A program made the position numbers and the translations under genes. A DNA stretch of 64,000 nt from Adiantum capillus-veneris (taxonomy: Eukaryota > Streptophyta > Polypodiopsida > Polypodiales > Pteridaceae), in contig CM043953.1 in NCBI GenBank assembly GCA_014529385.2, forward strand, positions 79,164,338 through 79,228,337. Direction: 5' to 3'. The notes under the pieces were generated by a model, which was given only the letters and a program-made list of their open reading frames with translations, was not told the origin of the DNA and made no database searches. Of the stretch, positions 10,199 through 19,865 are shown piece after piece. Position 1 is the first letter of the stretch, and the number at the start of each line of letters is the position of its first letter.

Positions 10199-11782
10199 TG
10201 CCTTAGAGAGCGTAACCCCAAGTTTGTAGGGTAGGGATTCCGAAGGTGGCGGTCTCAGGGATCAGTGGGTAAGGGTAAAATAAAAGATAGGTGCAGTGAT
10301 TAAGTGTGCACTCTGCCGGGCCCAATTGTCAAGTTAGCTAACAAAAGCACAAGAGGAGAGCGTGAATGGGGCTTAAAATGTAGGTGTATGTATGTGTGCT
10401 AATGCGCAAGTAAGGCCTCCGCTTCTTCCGGGATTAGGCGGTAGCAGTAGGCGACGTCCCTGTCAAGGCTTCTTCAAGCCTTAGTTTACCAAAAGGATTC
10501 CAATTCTTCCGTGATTTAGGTGGTAGCGGTAGGCGATGCCCACTGTCAGCACCTCTTCAAGCCTTAGTTCACCAGAGGAATCTTCTGAGGATGGAAGTCG
10601 CGACCGGGGTTGAGAGGGGCTTTTTGCTGAGATCGGCTAGCTTAAGCAGTTTGAAGAAGAGTGAGCGTGTGCTAGGCACCGTATGCAACTGTGTGATGCA
10701 AATTAAGCTAAGACAGGGGAGGTGTGGCGGAGCTTGTGTAGCGGGGCCTGTTCAGCGCAGGGGCTGTACTGTATAGGGGCCAAAGGGTGAACGGGTTGAC
10801 GCATGTATAGACCTTTAGCCACAGCAGTCCATTGAGTTTGAGGGTGTGTCATGAACAACGAGGTGAAGGCCGAGGCCGGCAGTGGTCGTGAGTGCAGGAA
10901 ATTTTGTGATGCAAGATTGGGACCGACAGAGCAGGTGGCAACAAGGACTACCACTTGTAATTTAGGCTTGAGGTTGCAAGCTTTGCATAGTCGTGGGCTC
11001 GCTGGCAGAACTTCGGTCTGTGTTTATCTTGGTGGAAGACCAGGTAAAAGGCTAAAGCCTCTTAGTTTGAAACCTTGAAGCAGAGGCGAAACAGCAGAGG
11101 GAGCCGTGCAATCGGCCTGTAAGGGGGAGCGAGCAAGCGACACGTGTAGAAGAGCAGACGCCGTCCAGTTGGCCTGTGAGGGAGAACGCGTTAGTGCCAG
11201 GGGCGGTTGCTGCAGGTGCGAGCAGCAAAGCAGTTGGGAGAGAGAGACAGCAAGATGAAAGTAGGCTTAGATTGAGGAGGGTAATGCTGAGGCTGAAGTG
11301 CTGAAAGGCCATAAGGCGCAAGTGTTAGTGTTGGCAAAGGCATAAGTTGTAGATGGGTAAAAAACACAGAGTTATAGCGAAGGGAGCCATAGCCAGGGTC
11401 GAAGCTGAAGTGTGTTGGGGTTGTAATAGGAGTTACTTGGGTAGTTTTTGCTAGGTAAGCTAAAGGGAGAAGTCCGTTGTGCTGTAGGGGGGACACCCAA
11501 AATCTTGGGAGAGGGGTGGAAATAAAATAAAATAAAAACAGAAGGCGCCGTTATCCAAGTTGTGAAGCAAAAAGGCTTGGTTTTTTAAAGAGGAAGCTTG
11601 GTTCAAAAATCCAAAAGAAAGGTAAGCCGTAAGGGTGTGGGCGTATAAGAGAGTAGCGACACCAAGTCGAAAAGGGTTAGAGTAATTGAAATTGGAGTTT
11701 GTTGAAAGCGCGGAAAGGGGCGGGGGGGAAGGGAAAGGAAGGGAAGGTGGGGCCGTGCAGCGCTTATGATGTTTAAGATCAA
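10199..11782 (-). other. PLE 5' untranslated region of the full unit
   Basis: No ORF with recognisable content. The region lies between the A run at the 3' end of the upstream truncated copy and the ORF1 start. It is GC-richer than its surroundings. Two direct repeats of about 77 bp (around 10422-10497 and 10503-10575) share aggcgg/ggtggtag...gtaggcga and caagccttagtt. It presumably contains the 5' leader of the element, and is not repeated elsewhere in the window. Confidence 0.5.
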
Positions 11783-11790
11783 TTTTTTTT
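11783..11790 (-). other. A-run joining the two PLE copies
   Basis: Eight Ts on the plus strand (A on the element strand) separate the 3' end of the truncated copy from the 5' start of the full unit. The full unit's own 3' end abuts five Ts at 5720-5724, which are also present in the uninterrupted flank copy (14645-14649). Confidence 0.6.
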
Positions 11791-11898
11791 CAAAAGATAA
11801 CAAATAACTCGAGCGTGCGAATCGACTCCATAGGATTTAGTAAAAAAACATGATGGGTGTCAATAAAAGCTGGTAATAATAGAGGGGGGAGGAGGGGT

Positions 11899-11941
11899 AC
11901 CACCAAACGCGTTTTGCTCTTAAGAGCTCATCAGCGGTGGT
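11899..11941 (-). ncRNA. Hammerhead ribozyme motif in the truncated PLE copy (probably inactive)
   Basis: The layout is the same as at 5834-5874. Stem I has seven pairs (11935-11941 with 11905-11899, one a G.U). CUGAUGA is at 11934-11928. Stem II is perfect (GCUC, loop UUAA, GAGC) at 11927-11916. Helix III ACGCGU is at 11912-11907 and U17 at 11906. However, the invariant G12 (11915) is A, giving AAA where GAA is required, so catalysis should be lost. Stem II and stem I changes between the copies keep pairing, supporting a real structure. Confidence 0.65.
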
Positions 11942-12387
11942 GTTGCTAGCAAAGTGTGTTTGTAAGGGAGGAGGGGAAGGTAGGGGTTTATAAAGGGTGC
12001 TTGGTTGAGATTTTTTTTGATAGCTAACAATATTTTTGAAAAGAGTGGAATTAAAGACTACGTACCAGGGTACATGGAGAGGAGTGAAATTTAAAACTGG
12101 GTACTATGGTACATGGAGAGGAGTGGAATTTAAGATGAGGTACAGGGAGAGGAGTTAAGAAGGGTTAAGCTGATTTTAGGTGTAGGTCAAAATCCAAGGT
12201 ACCAGGGTAAAAAGTTTAAGAGAGAAATTTTTTGGAAATAAGAGGGTGGGATAGAAATGAGAAAGAGGGGCTACTTTAGGTGAGAAGGCCAGTATGCCAA
12301 AATTAAAGTGGTTAGACCTTTATGAAGGTGACATAAAAAAAGTTTAAAAGGTAAGACTAGGGGAGGGGTTCAAATGTCTCCAAAATT

Positions 12388-12432
<45 letters not shown>

Positions 12433-12544
12433 AAATGAAGGGAAAAGATGTAAAGACAATTGACAAATGGAGAATTTTTAGGAAGCCAAAAGAGTGGGTA
12501 GGGGTGGTGTGGAAGGCATAAAGAGTGGGGTAAAAAAGTTTGTA

Positions 12545-13394
12545 TCAAGGGGGGTGTACGCTATGTACCAAAAGGCTATGAAGATTGGGTCCGGAGGTCC
12601 AACAAATGGTAGGTCTAGGGAGGTGGGAAAGATTGGCATTGAGTTGGCAGGCTTTAGAAATGGGATTGCTAATACATTGGGAGGGAAGCATTTTTCTAGT
12701 GGTGGGTGTGAAGGGAATTTGGAGCACAGTGGGTGGATTTTTTGTTATTTTGTGCGATGGTAAGAGGAGTGAAGTGCGATTGAGGTAAGAGGCTTTGCAA
12801 AAAACTTTTAGAAGAAAGTTGGTTGGGTAGCCCTTAGCCCGAAGGCGTAGGTAGAAAAGGTTGCGGAGGTGGAGGTATCCCTTCATGGTTGATTCCCGAA
12901 TAATATACCTTTTGAGCTCTGAGATGATGAAGGCAACCTTTTGATGGGTAGGGTGCCATGAGATCCAAGGGATGTAGTTGTAGACATTCAAAGGTTTTTG
13001 ATAGCAGTGGGGGTCCAAGAGGCTAGATGAAGTGAAGCGGGTACCTTTAAAGAATTCAATGTCAAGGATAATGGCATGGGTATGGGAGATGGTAGTGGAA
13101 ATTTTAATGTGCTCTTGAAGAGGTTCACCATAAGAGTTTAAGAGATGGGTAAGGGTATTACGGGATCCCGTCCATAATCCAAAACCATCATCAACATAAC
13201 GTTTGAAATAGAGGAGGTTAGGGTTGAGTAAGAGGGGGCAAGAGGTTTCCAAGTGACAGAGGAAGAGACAAGCATATACCACGGCAAAGTTTGAGCCCAT
13301 GGCGGTGCCTTTGGTCTGTTTCCAAAATTTTCCTTTAAAAGTGATGTAATGATGGGATAGGATAAGGGAGGCAAGGGAGAGGATAAAATGGGTT
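12545..13394 (-). pseudogene. PLE reverse transcriptase C-terminal fragment
   Basis: A 251-aa open frame starts at the Met inside motif B (MGSNFAVVYACLF) and retains YVDD and the whole C-terminal connector. The homology continues to 13394, just upstream of motif B, then breaks into F sequence. It is nearly identical to the matching part of the full RT. As motif A and the N-terminal half are missing it cannot be functional. Confidence 0.85.
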
Positions 13395-14701
13395 CATTAC
13401 ATATCTAGGATTGTGATGTGCAATCTCGGTGTGAAAAAGAACATGACAGAGATAAATCATTTTTTATGCTTCACAACCCATGATGCAAAAGTGGATTTCA
13501 CTGTATGAGGATGCAAAGCAAGAGCGACAAAGTGCACACCTTGAGTGGAGATGGGGAATATGACCAGTGGTGCATTATCCGGTGGGTCAGGAGAGCCTAT
13601 CAACGTTCATGAGCTTAAGATGGTTGCAGAATGCCTTGAAAAGAGCACAACAGAATGGCAAATAGGTGAGTGAGTGAGGAGGAGTGGGAGTACTTAGGAG
13701 GAAGCAACCCCAAGGTATGCTTATAATTTTAGACCCGTGGCATATCTTTTGTATTGACAATCACTCATTATTGTTGTTGGTTGTAGTATAAGTCATACAT
13801 GATAGCAAATTAGCTAAGGCATGGTAGACCAAGATTTGAAAAATCAACTCTCATACACATTGTGTGTTGCAAAAGTATTTGGACACTCTCTCTTTCAAGG
13901 GGTGGAGGCCGCTTGTAATCTTGTGGGTCCAAAAAAATCGAGGATCTTATTTTCCTCTAAATGAGATCCCACCACATCCATGTCCTATCCTGTTGTCCAT
14001 GTAGTCTAAACTAGCTCTAATATACATCTTTTTGAGACTGTTTACTAGAGAGAGAGTTTAAAAAGCAAAAGCTCCTTTTTCTTTGGACTACCACATGGCA
14101 AACACATAAAGCTTTAGTATGTTTAGGACGTTCATTGTCCTAAAAATTATTTTAATTTTGGAGGGGGAGACAAAATTATACTTTGACTAAGTCCAAGATA
14201 TAGCGATGATCATTTCACAAAAACTCAAAACGGCAACGTAAGTGGTTAAGGCAATCCATTAAGCCAAAGATGTATTTTAAAGTAAATAAAGACATACAAT
14301 CAAACTTGTGCTTATTAATTAACCATCTTTATTGGGGAAACTATCCATGCTTGGTTGCCATCGTTGTGCCGAATAATTTGAATTAGACTTTTTTTTTCTT
14401 GTTTTTCTTGCATTATAGCTATACACTCCTAGTGGTCCACATCTTGTTTCATAACACAACAGAGCTAGCAAAAATATGATTTTTAACTAGATAGTCAGTC
14501 TCAATAGTGTACGTAATACAAGACACTAGTGACATGAAGCGTTCCTTAAACTCCTTTAATATTTGTTAAAAGGTGGGAGATATTTAATTCAAAAGTGAAA
14601 GAAGACAATGCTCACATGTATAATTTTAATAGAGATGTAATTAATTTTTAAAATATTCAATCTTGCTTTAGTCATCATAGAAATTTAATGGCCCATTTAC
14701 A
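13395..14701 (+). repeat. F repeat copy C, right flank duplicate of the PLE insertion
   Basis: Positions 13395-14649 duplicate 4471-5724 in the same direction. The sequence then runs on (14650-14701) into F sequence also seen at 1857 and, inverted, at 50490-50530, so this side holds the uninterrupted continuation of the target. At about 14701 it changes to non-pol LTR-element sequence. No coding sequence is recognised. Confidence 0.85.
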
Positions 14702-16811
14702 TATCTTTGGTGCACCGGATGAGAAACTTGATCGAGGTAGACGGAGCTAGCCATGTCGACAAACCGAGAGGAAGAGATGAAACCGATTATGGGATTAATG
14801 GTTGCTATTTTGCAGAAACAATATTCAAATCAAGTACAAAATATGAACCAAAATTTGGATGCCAATTTGAAGACAGAGAACCAAGAATTCCAGTAGTTTC
14901 CAAAAGGTGAACTAGGTGGATTTGAAAAGCAGATGAACACAATTTTTTTTCAAGTGTCAGAGTCAAAAATAGGAAAGAGGGAATCCAAAGGGTCAGATGA
15001 CTAAAAAAAAGTGATCAATGTTGTAGCAATTGGCCCTTGAAAATACCAAACGCTCAGTTTTTGATCAATTGGAGGATTTTTGATTGTTATGATCCAATAG
15101 GATACATGGATTGCTATGAAGAGGAGCTAGAGCTGCATGGGGTGCCAAAAGAGAATAAGGTTTTAAAATTCGATAGGTGTGTGATCCCACAATTTATTGA
15201 GAGAGTCCAAAAACTTCAACAACAAAATTTGCATAGCTGGAGCCACTTTAAAGCTACTGTCATCCGAGAAAGATGTGATCCAAGTATGTATGAAGATGAT
15301 GAGGATTGTGTTAATATGCCTACCTATGTGGAGGTTGCAAGTAGATTAGGGCTAAGCTCAAAACTGCTATTGATGAATTATTTCTTGACGTGATAGGCTA
15401 TTACAAGATAAAGATGATGAAAAGGTTGTCCAAATTGTCTATGAAAATCTTGGAATTGCAAATTCCATGCTAATGGCTGAAGTTGAAGACTTACATGGTC
15501 GAGAAAAGCATGAGCATTCAAAGGGTTTGTACACACATGAGGGTTCATAGGGTGTGGATGTACATGAGCATCTACATGACTTGTGTATATCATATTTACA
15601 AGGTTTGGATACACCAGATTTTAAGTTCTTGGATTTTAAGGGCTTGGATGAGCAAGGGTATGTGTTTGAAAATCCACATGGTGATGATTTAGAGGGGTGG
15701 TAGACCCCTTCTTTATCAAGATTTTGTGATGCAGAGCTCTTAATATGGCAAAGTGATCGTGAATTTGATGATGCTTTTTCAGAGGGGGTGCATAATGAAT
15801 TGCAATCTTTTGGTGTTGCATATGGTTGGGTTCATTGTGCCGATGATATGGACAGGGACGTAGATGCAATTTTCAATATGCATAGTGAGCTTTATGCTAC
15901 AGAAATTGAAAGATATTTGGATGAGGGGGAGAAACTTGATGAGAAGTCTACAACAGATGTGGCTAGTATGCATAACATATGTAGAATGCCTAGTTTGCAG
16001 CCTAAGATATGCAGGGTGGAATATTCTTTTGAAGTGGAAGACCTAGAGCTTATGTGATTATTGAATGAAGCTTTGGAAGGCTTCTCAATTACGGATGCAA
16101 AGGGTACCAAGCAATTTGGTTTCGTGCATAAGCATGTTTATCTAGATGTGGTTGATGGTGACCTTATGCAGGTGTTGGATGATGCTCTATTTGGTTTTGG
16201 GCATATACAAACTAGGGGAATGTTTTCTGATGCATCTCGGGAATTCAATGAAGAGGATTTTTCCAGAGACTTGATGCATCCATACATGCATGATCAAAAT
16301 TTCAATACTAGAGGGAGTGAAGCTGCATTGCCAATGCTCCTACCTGTGATAGATGGTCAATAATTAGATGAGCATGATGCACAAGGGAGATGGCAATATC
16401 GAATGTTGCTTGATGCTATATGCTATATGGGATTTTTTGTTCCCCTATGATATAGGGGATTTTCTACTAGCTTTTGATCCAGGAGGAGACGGTATTATGC
16501 GTGGTTCGGGGCAATTGATCAATGTGCCAATTGATCCGGGTGGAGATGGATATGTGCATGGTTTGGGGTGATTGAATTATATGCCATATGATCCAGGTGG
16601 GGTTCATGATGGTTTATGGGTTAATTCATGCTTATGCTCTAGTGTTGGGAAATTCTCGTGTTTTCCCTATGATCTTGGAGGAGGGTATATTCTAATAAGG
16701 CCACATATTGAAATTTTCTCAAAGCATGCTCATAGTGTGGCAATGCTTATAAGTTTATAGGTTTTTGCTTGCAGTTTGGAATAATGATTGCCAGCGATTG
16801 GAGGCTGTGCA
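14702..16811 (+). pseudogene. Gag-like coding region of a non-pol LTR element (broken)
   Basis: Several frames with stops. At 15037-15393 the translation contains CYDPIGYMDCYEEE and VPKENKVLKFDR, matching a minus-strand ORF at 42979-43311 (GYDPKGYLACYEAE, VPKDQMILAFGQ). An acidic section follows (15788-16057, 16061-16363). Near the end are four copies of a D-P/L-G-G motif at roughly 16477, 16540, 16590 and 16671 (AFDPGGDG, PIDPGGDG, PYDPGGVH, PYDLGGG). No protease, RT or integrase is visible. A polypurine tract follows. The protein family is unknown to me; gag-like is inferred from position only. Confidence 0.5.
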
Positions 16812-16828
16812 GGTTTAGAGGGGGTGGA
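16812..16828 (+). promoter_or_regulatory. Polypurine tract before a 3' LTR
   Basis: ggtttagagggggtgga is directly followed by TGTC. The 29 bases ending at 16828 match, with one indel, the minus-strand sequence 40503-40476 that precedes the LTR of the element at 39285-45095. Confidence 0.65.
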
Positions 16829-17482
16829 TGTCGTTCCGCTTTGTGGGCATATATGTGGTGAAAGGCATGAATCTGTATAAATTTTCAAGGTTGACAGAGT
16901 AATCCCAAAATGCCCTTCCTTCATTTGCTTGCTTATGCTTGTGTTTCTTCTCTCTAAGATTGATCGAGAGAGAAATAATCCTTCTCTTTTTCTTTGCTTC
17001 CTCTATTGGCAGTTTCCAAGTGTGAGAGAGAAAGCTCGCCGGTATCGAGTGAGTGAGAGAGACACTCCGCTCTTTTTCTTTGCAAGATCGAACCAGCTTT
17101 GTTCTTTCCCCAGTCAAGCTTTGCTTCCCTGGCTTCCAATCTCCTCATTCACACCTCCCAGCCACGCTTCTTTTCCTTGTGCCTTCTTTTTTTTCTTTCC
17201 TTTCTTATTCTTCTTTCTTTTTGTTTTTTTTCTTTTTCCTTCCTTTCCGCTTCTTTTCCTTTTTCTTTCTCCCTTCTCCTTATTTCTCGTCCCTCGTTTC
17301 TTTTGCTTCTTCTTTCCTTCCTCCTCCTTTTTTTTCCCCTCACTCTACCGATGAAGCGCTCCTTTGCCCTCCTTTCTTTTCTTTCTCTTTCTTCTTCTTT
17401 TCTTGTCTCATGCCTTAAAACCCTCAGGCCTTAAAAATAGGCTTTTTAGGATAGAGGGGCAACGAGGGCACCGTCGTTGCCC

Positions 17483-17533
<51 letters not shown>

Positions 17534-17590
17534 CCCCTTTTACACACATAAGCCCTTATGTTTTTATCAAATGGCCGACCATTGACATGG
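16829..17590 (+). repeat. Putative 3' LTR start with long pyrimidine tract
   Basis: The LTR would begin TGTCGTTCC after the polypurine tract. It includes a T/C-only-like stretch (about 17150-17440) and a (CT)n run at 17487-17531. The Phe/Ser-rich ORFs here are products of base composition. The far end of the LTR is not resolved, and no 5' partner is in the window. Confidence 0.4.
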
Positions 17591-18039
17591 TTATGGGCGA
17601 TCATTGCTTGCCAATGGGCGACCACCATTTAGGTACACAATATCGGGCATGTACATCGACCAAAGTGCTTTGACCCACATTCGAGGCACACAGCTCTTGA
17701 AAAACTTAAGGTGCTTTTGTAAAGGCACCACATTTGGAGTATACGTCAACCAAGCACTACAAACATAGCTTCCTTTGAAAACCTTTAATGGCATGCATAT
17801 TTGACCAAAGCATTGCTAGGCATGACATATCAACCAAGGCATTGCCTATCACATCCTAGCCGCCTTCCCACTACCATGTTGGGCATTGCCAAATCACTAC
17901 ATTACGCATATATCTCGACCACGATAGTCTCGAGAACAAGTCCACAACAAACCTAGCAATCAATGCACTATAAGAGATGACATTCTAGACAAGATGCTCC
18001 TCGCGCGCTTATTACTCTATTAAAGGCACCATATTCCAA
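17591..18039. other. Unassigned
   Basis: Nothing recognisable. There are short repeated phrases such as gaccaaagca/caaccaagca, but no clear repeat unit or gene. Confidence 0.4.
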
Positions 18040-18400
18040 AACTTGGCTAAAACCAAAAAACTTCCACACTGGCTGGGACGACCAAATTGGTACGAAACTG
18101 GCGGCCCCCGTTGAAACTTCAACGGGCAATATCTTAGCAACCAGAACTCCAATTTCCGATCTGAAAAGACTGATGTGCACCATATGATGAGCACTTTAGG
18201 CCTATGCACTCATACCAATTTTTATCTGTCATTAGCAGTTGCCCAACCCGGTACGGATCTGCAAACCATCTCGACTTCAAACTGTTATAACTTCCTTACC
18301 ATAGCTCAAATTGACAAGTCGTAAAGAAAGACCTATAGAGCACTTCAAGCACTACAATTCTATTCTATAAAACCACATTTTGAAAACATCACTGCAATTC
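18040..18400 (-). repeat. LTR fragment related to the 39285/43851 LTRs
   Basis: Phrases in the same order and spacing as 40130-40320 and 44740-44930 on the plus strand: ttggtacgaaactgg, caatatctta, actccaat, gatgagcacttt, cccggtacggatct. The orientation is that of the minus-strand LTR pair, thus opposite to the polypurine tract at 16812. It is diverged and has no coding capacity. Confidence 0.5.
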
Positions 18401-19865
18401 AACTTCTAGACAACAAATCCATTTCTTGGCCCCAAAATCCACAATTAGCATACATTCCATCATCTTGATGTCATAACAGCTTTTGATATAAATCATAAGT
18501 TTGGCAAAACCTTGAAAATTCATAAAAAATTATGTCTTTTGCCATGTGCCCACAAAGAGGCACGACAACGTGCTGAGAAGGAGGGGTATTTTGATTCACA
18601 AGATTTGTCTTATTTTAACTATTTTACTCACAAAAGTGTTTTAAAAAATTATAAAAAAACCTCGAGTTTACAAAAAAGGGGTCATCTTATTTCCTCACAT
18701 CATACATGTGTAAGTACAAGGGTGTTTTTTAAACCATTTGAATGCACATGATATATATGGGTTCTTATAAGTGCCCCCCCTTGAGTATGCAATGCAACCA
18801 TAGAAATGCGGGTATTGACATGGTAACATCTCTTTATTTGGATACTAGGGCATGAGTGAATATAAAAACTAAAATCACATGGAAAATATGCACTCGATCG
18901 GGCTAGCATAGTAAACAAGTGAATATCGCTTTCCTATCTTTCCTTGATTAGAAAAAAATTTTAATGGATAGCATTGAAAGACATATTAAAGTGGCATGAG
19001 TGTTTGATGGACAAATGGACTTCAAACAACTAGTCTCAAAGTGTATAGCATGAGGTGATGCTGCCAGATCATTTCCACACTGCTAGTTCGAGTTTAGTAC
19101 TACCGATTGGACTTTACAATTGTCTCATCTCCTGCTCAAACCTAGCATTGCGAGTTGCATATTTAATGCTATGTGTAGCTTACTGAAAAGAAAAAGACGT
19201 TGTTGCTTTTATGATGTACCAAATGTATGTTGATATTAGCATTTTATGCAACACTGCATGCTCAAGTGAATAAAGACGGCTTGCAGAATTCAAGTTAACG
19301 AGTTGGTTGAATTTAATTAAGAAAATCACTACTTTTTTTTGAAGGAATTTTCTGCTTATTAAAGTTTCTTGCCTATGAGACATGGGCAATGCTTTACAAC
19401 CTAGTTTCCCTGTGTACACACATAGAGAGTTATGAGCTCTCAAGCTTCATAGCATACATTACTGTTGATAAAAAAACCACGATTCAACAAGATCGTTTTC
19501 CCCACTTTGAACCGGATCATGTATGTTGTCTTCACACCCTCTGTAGAATCAAGCCACCACCAGCTTTGATTCTACTTCAATGAGTGAGACTAGGTGTGTG
19601 CCTGCATGGAGAGTGAGAGTGCAAGAGGACACCACGAGTGGGGTGGGGCTCTTGCAGCAAGCCTATGATCTATAACTCCCTCTCCCATCTGCGATAAGAA
19701 TAATGATGGTTGATAAATGTAAGTGTTGAGCAATTGGACATGGCTGGGCACATTATTTACCATAAGAAGGTGGTGATTATATTTAGAAAAGGACACACAT
19801 TACATCAAAATGCTCAAGGAAGGAGCATGAGGATTAGTTAGTCAGTAATTACAAGGGGAGATTTA
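18401..19865. other. No recognisable gene
   Basis: No ORF of substance or repeat partner was found. The sequence is AT-rich with a short C run at about 18774. Confidence 0.5.

Larger units (their letters stand above)
5725..13394 (-). mobile_element. Penelope-like retroelement, full unit plus upstream truncated tandem copy
   Basis: On the minus strand the order is: 5'-truncated copy (13394 down to 11791), an eight-base A run, then a full unit (about 11782 down to 5725) with ORF1, the RT ORF, a 3' untranslated region and a hammerhead motif. Head-to-tail partial tandems with the upstream copy acting as a pseudo-LTR are typical of PLEs. Both copies end at the same 3' sequence (reading cttttg before an A run). 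No GIY-YIG endonuclease is recognisable in the RT ORF or in the 3' region, so the element looks endonuclease-deficient. Copy-to-copy divergence is about 2-3% over a 350-bp stretch compared by eye. Confidence 0.85.
11791..13394 (-). mobile_element. 5'-truncated PLE copy (pseudo-LTR)
   Basis: The copy matches 5725-7605 except for lacking one 255-bp unit and having a shorter GA tract. It contains the hammerhead motif, the 3' untranslated region and the RT C-terminal half, and stops cleanly at 13394 (equivalent to 7605), where F sequence begins. 5' truncation with an intact 3' end is expected of target-primed reverse transcription; lying head-to-tail upstream of the full unit it plays the pseudo-LTR role. 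Confidence 0.85.

Noticed and set aside
4471-14649. Simple tandem segmental duplication as the explanation of the repeated F and PLE segments
   Set aside because: The order is F, full PLE, truncated PLE, F; a tandem duplication would repeat F and PLE in the same order with one new junction, which is not seen.
16929-17434. Phe-rich hydrophobic ORFs resembling membrane proteins
   Set aside because: Produced by the T/C-rich tract; similar ORFs appear in all three forward frames.
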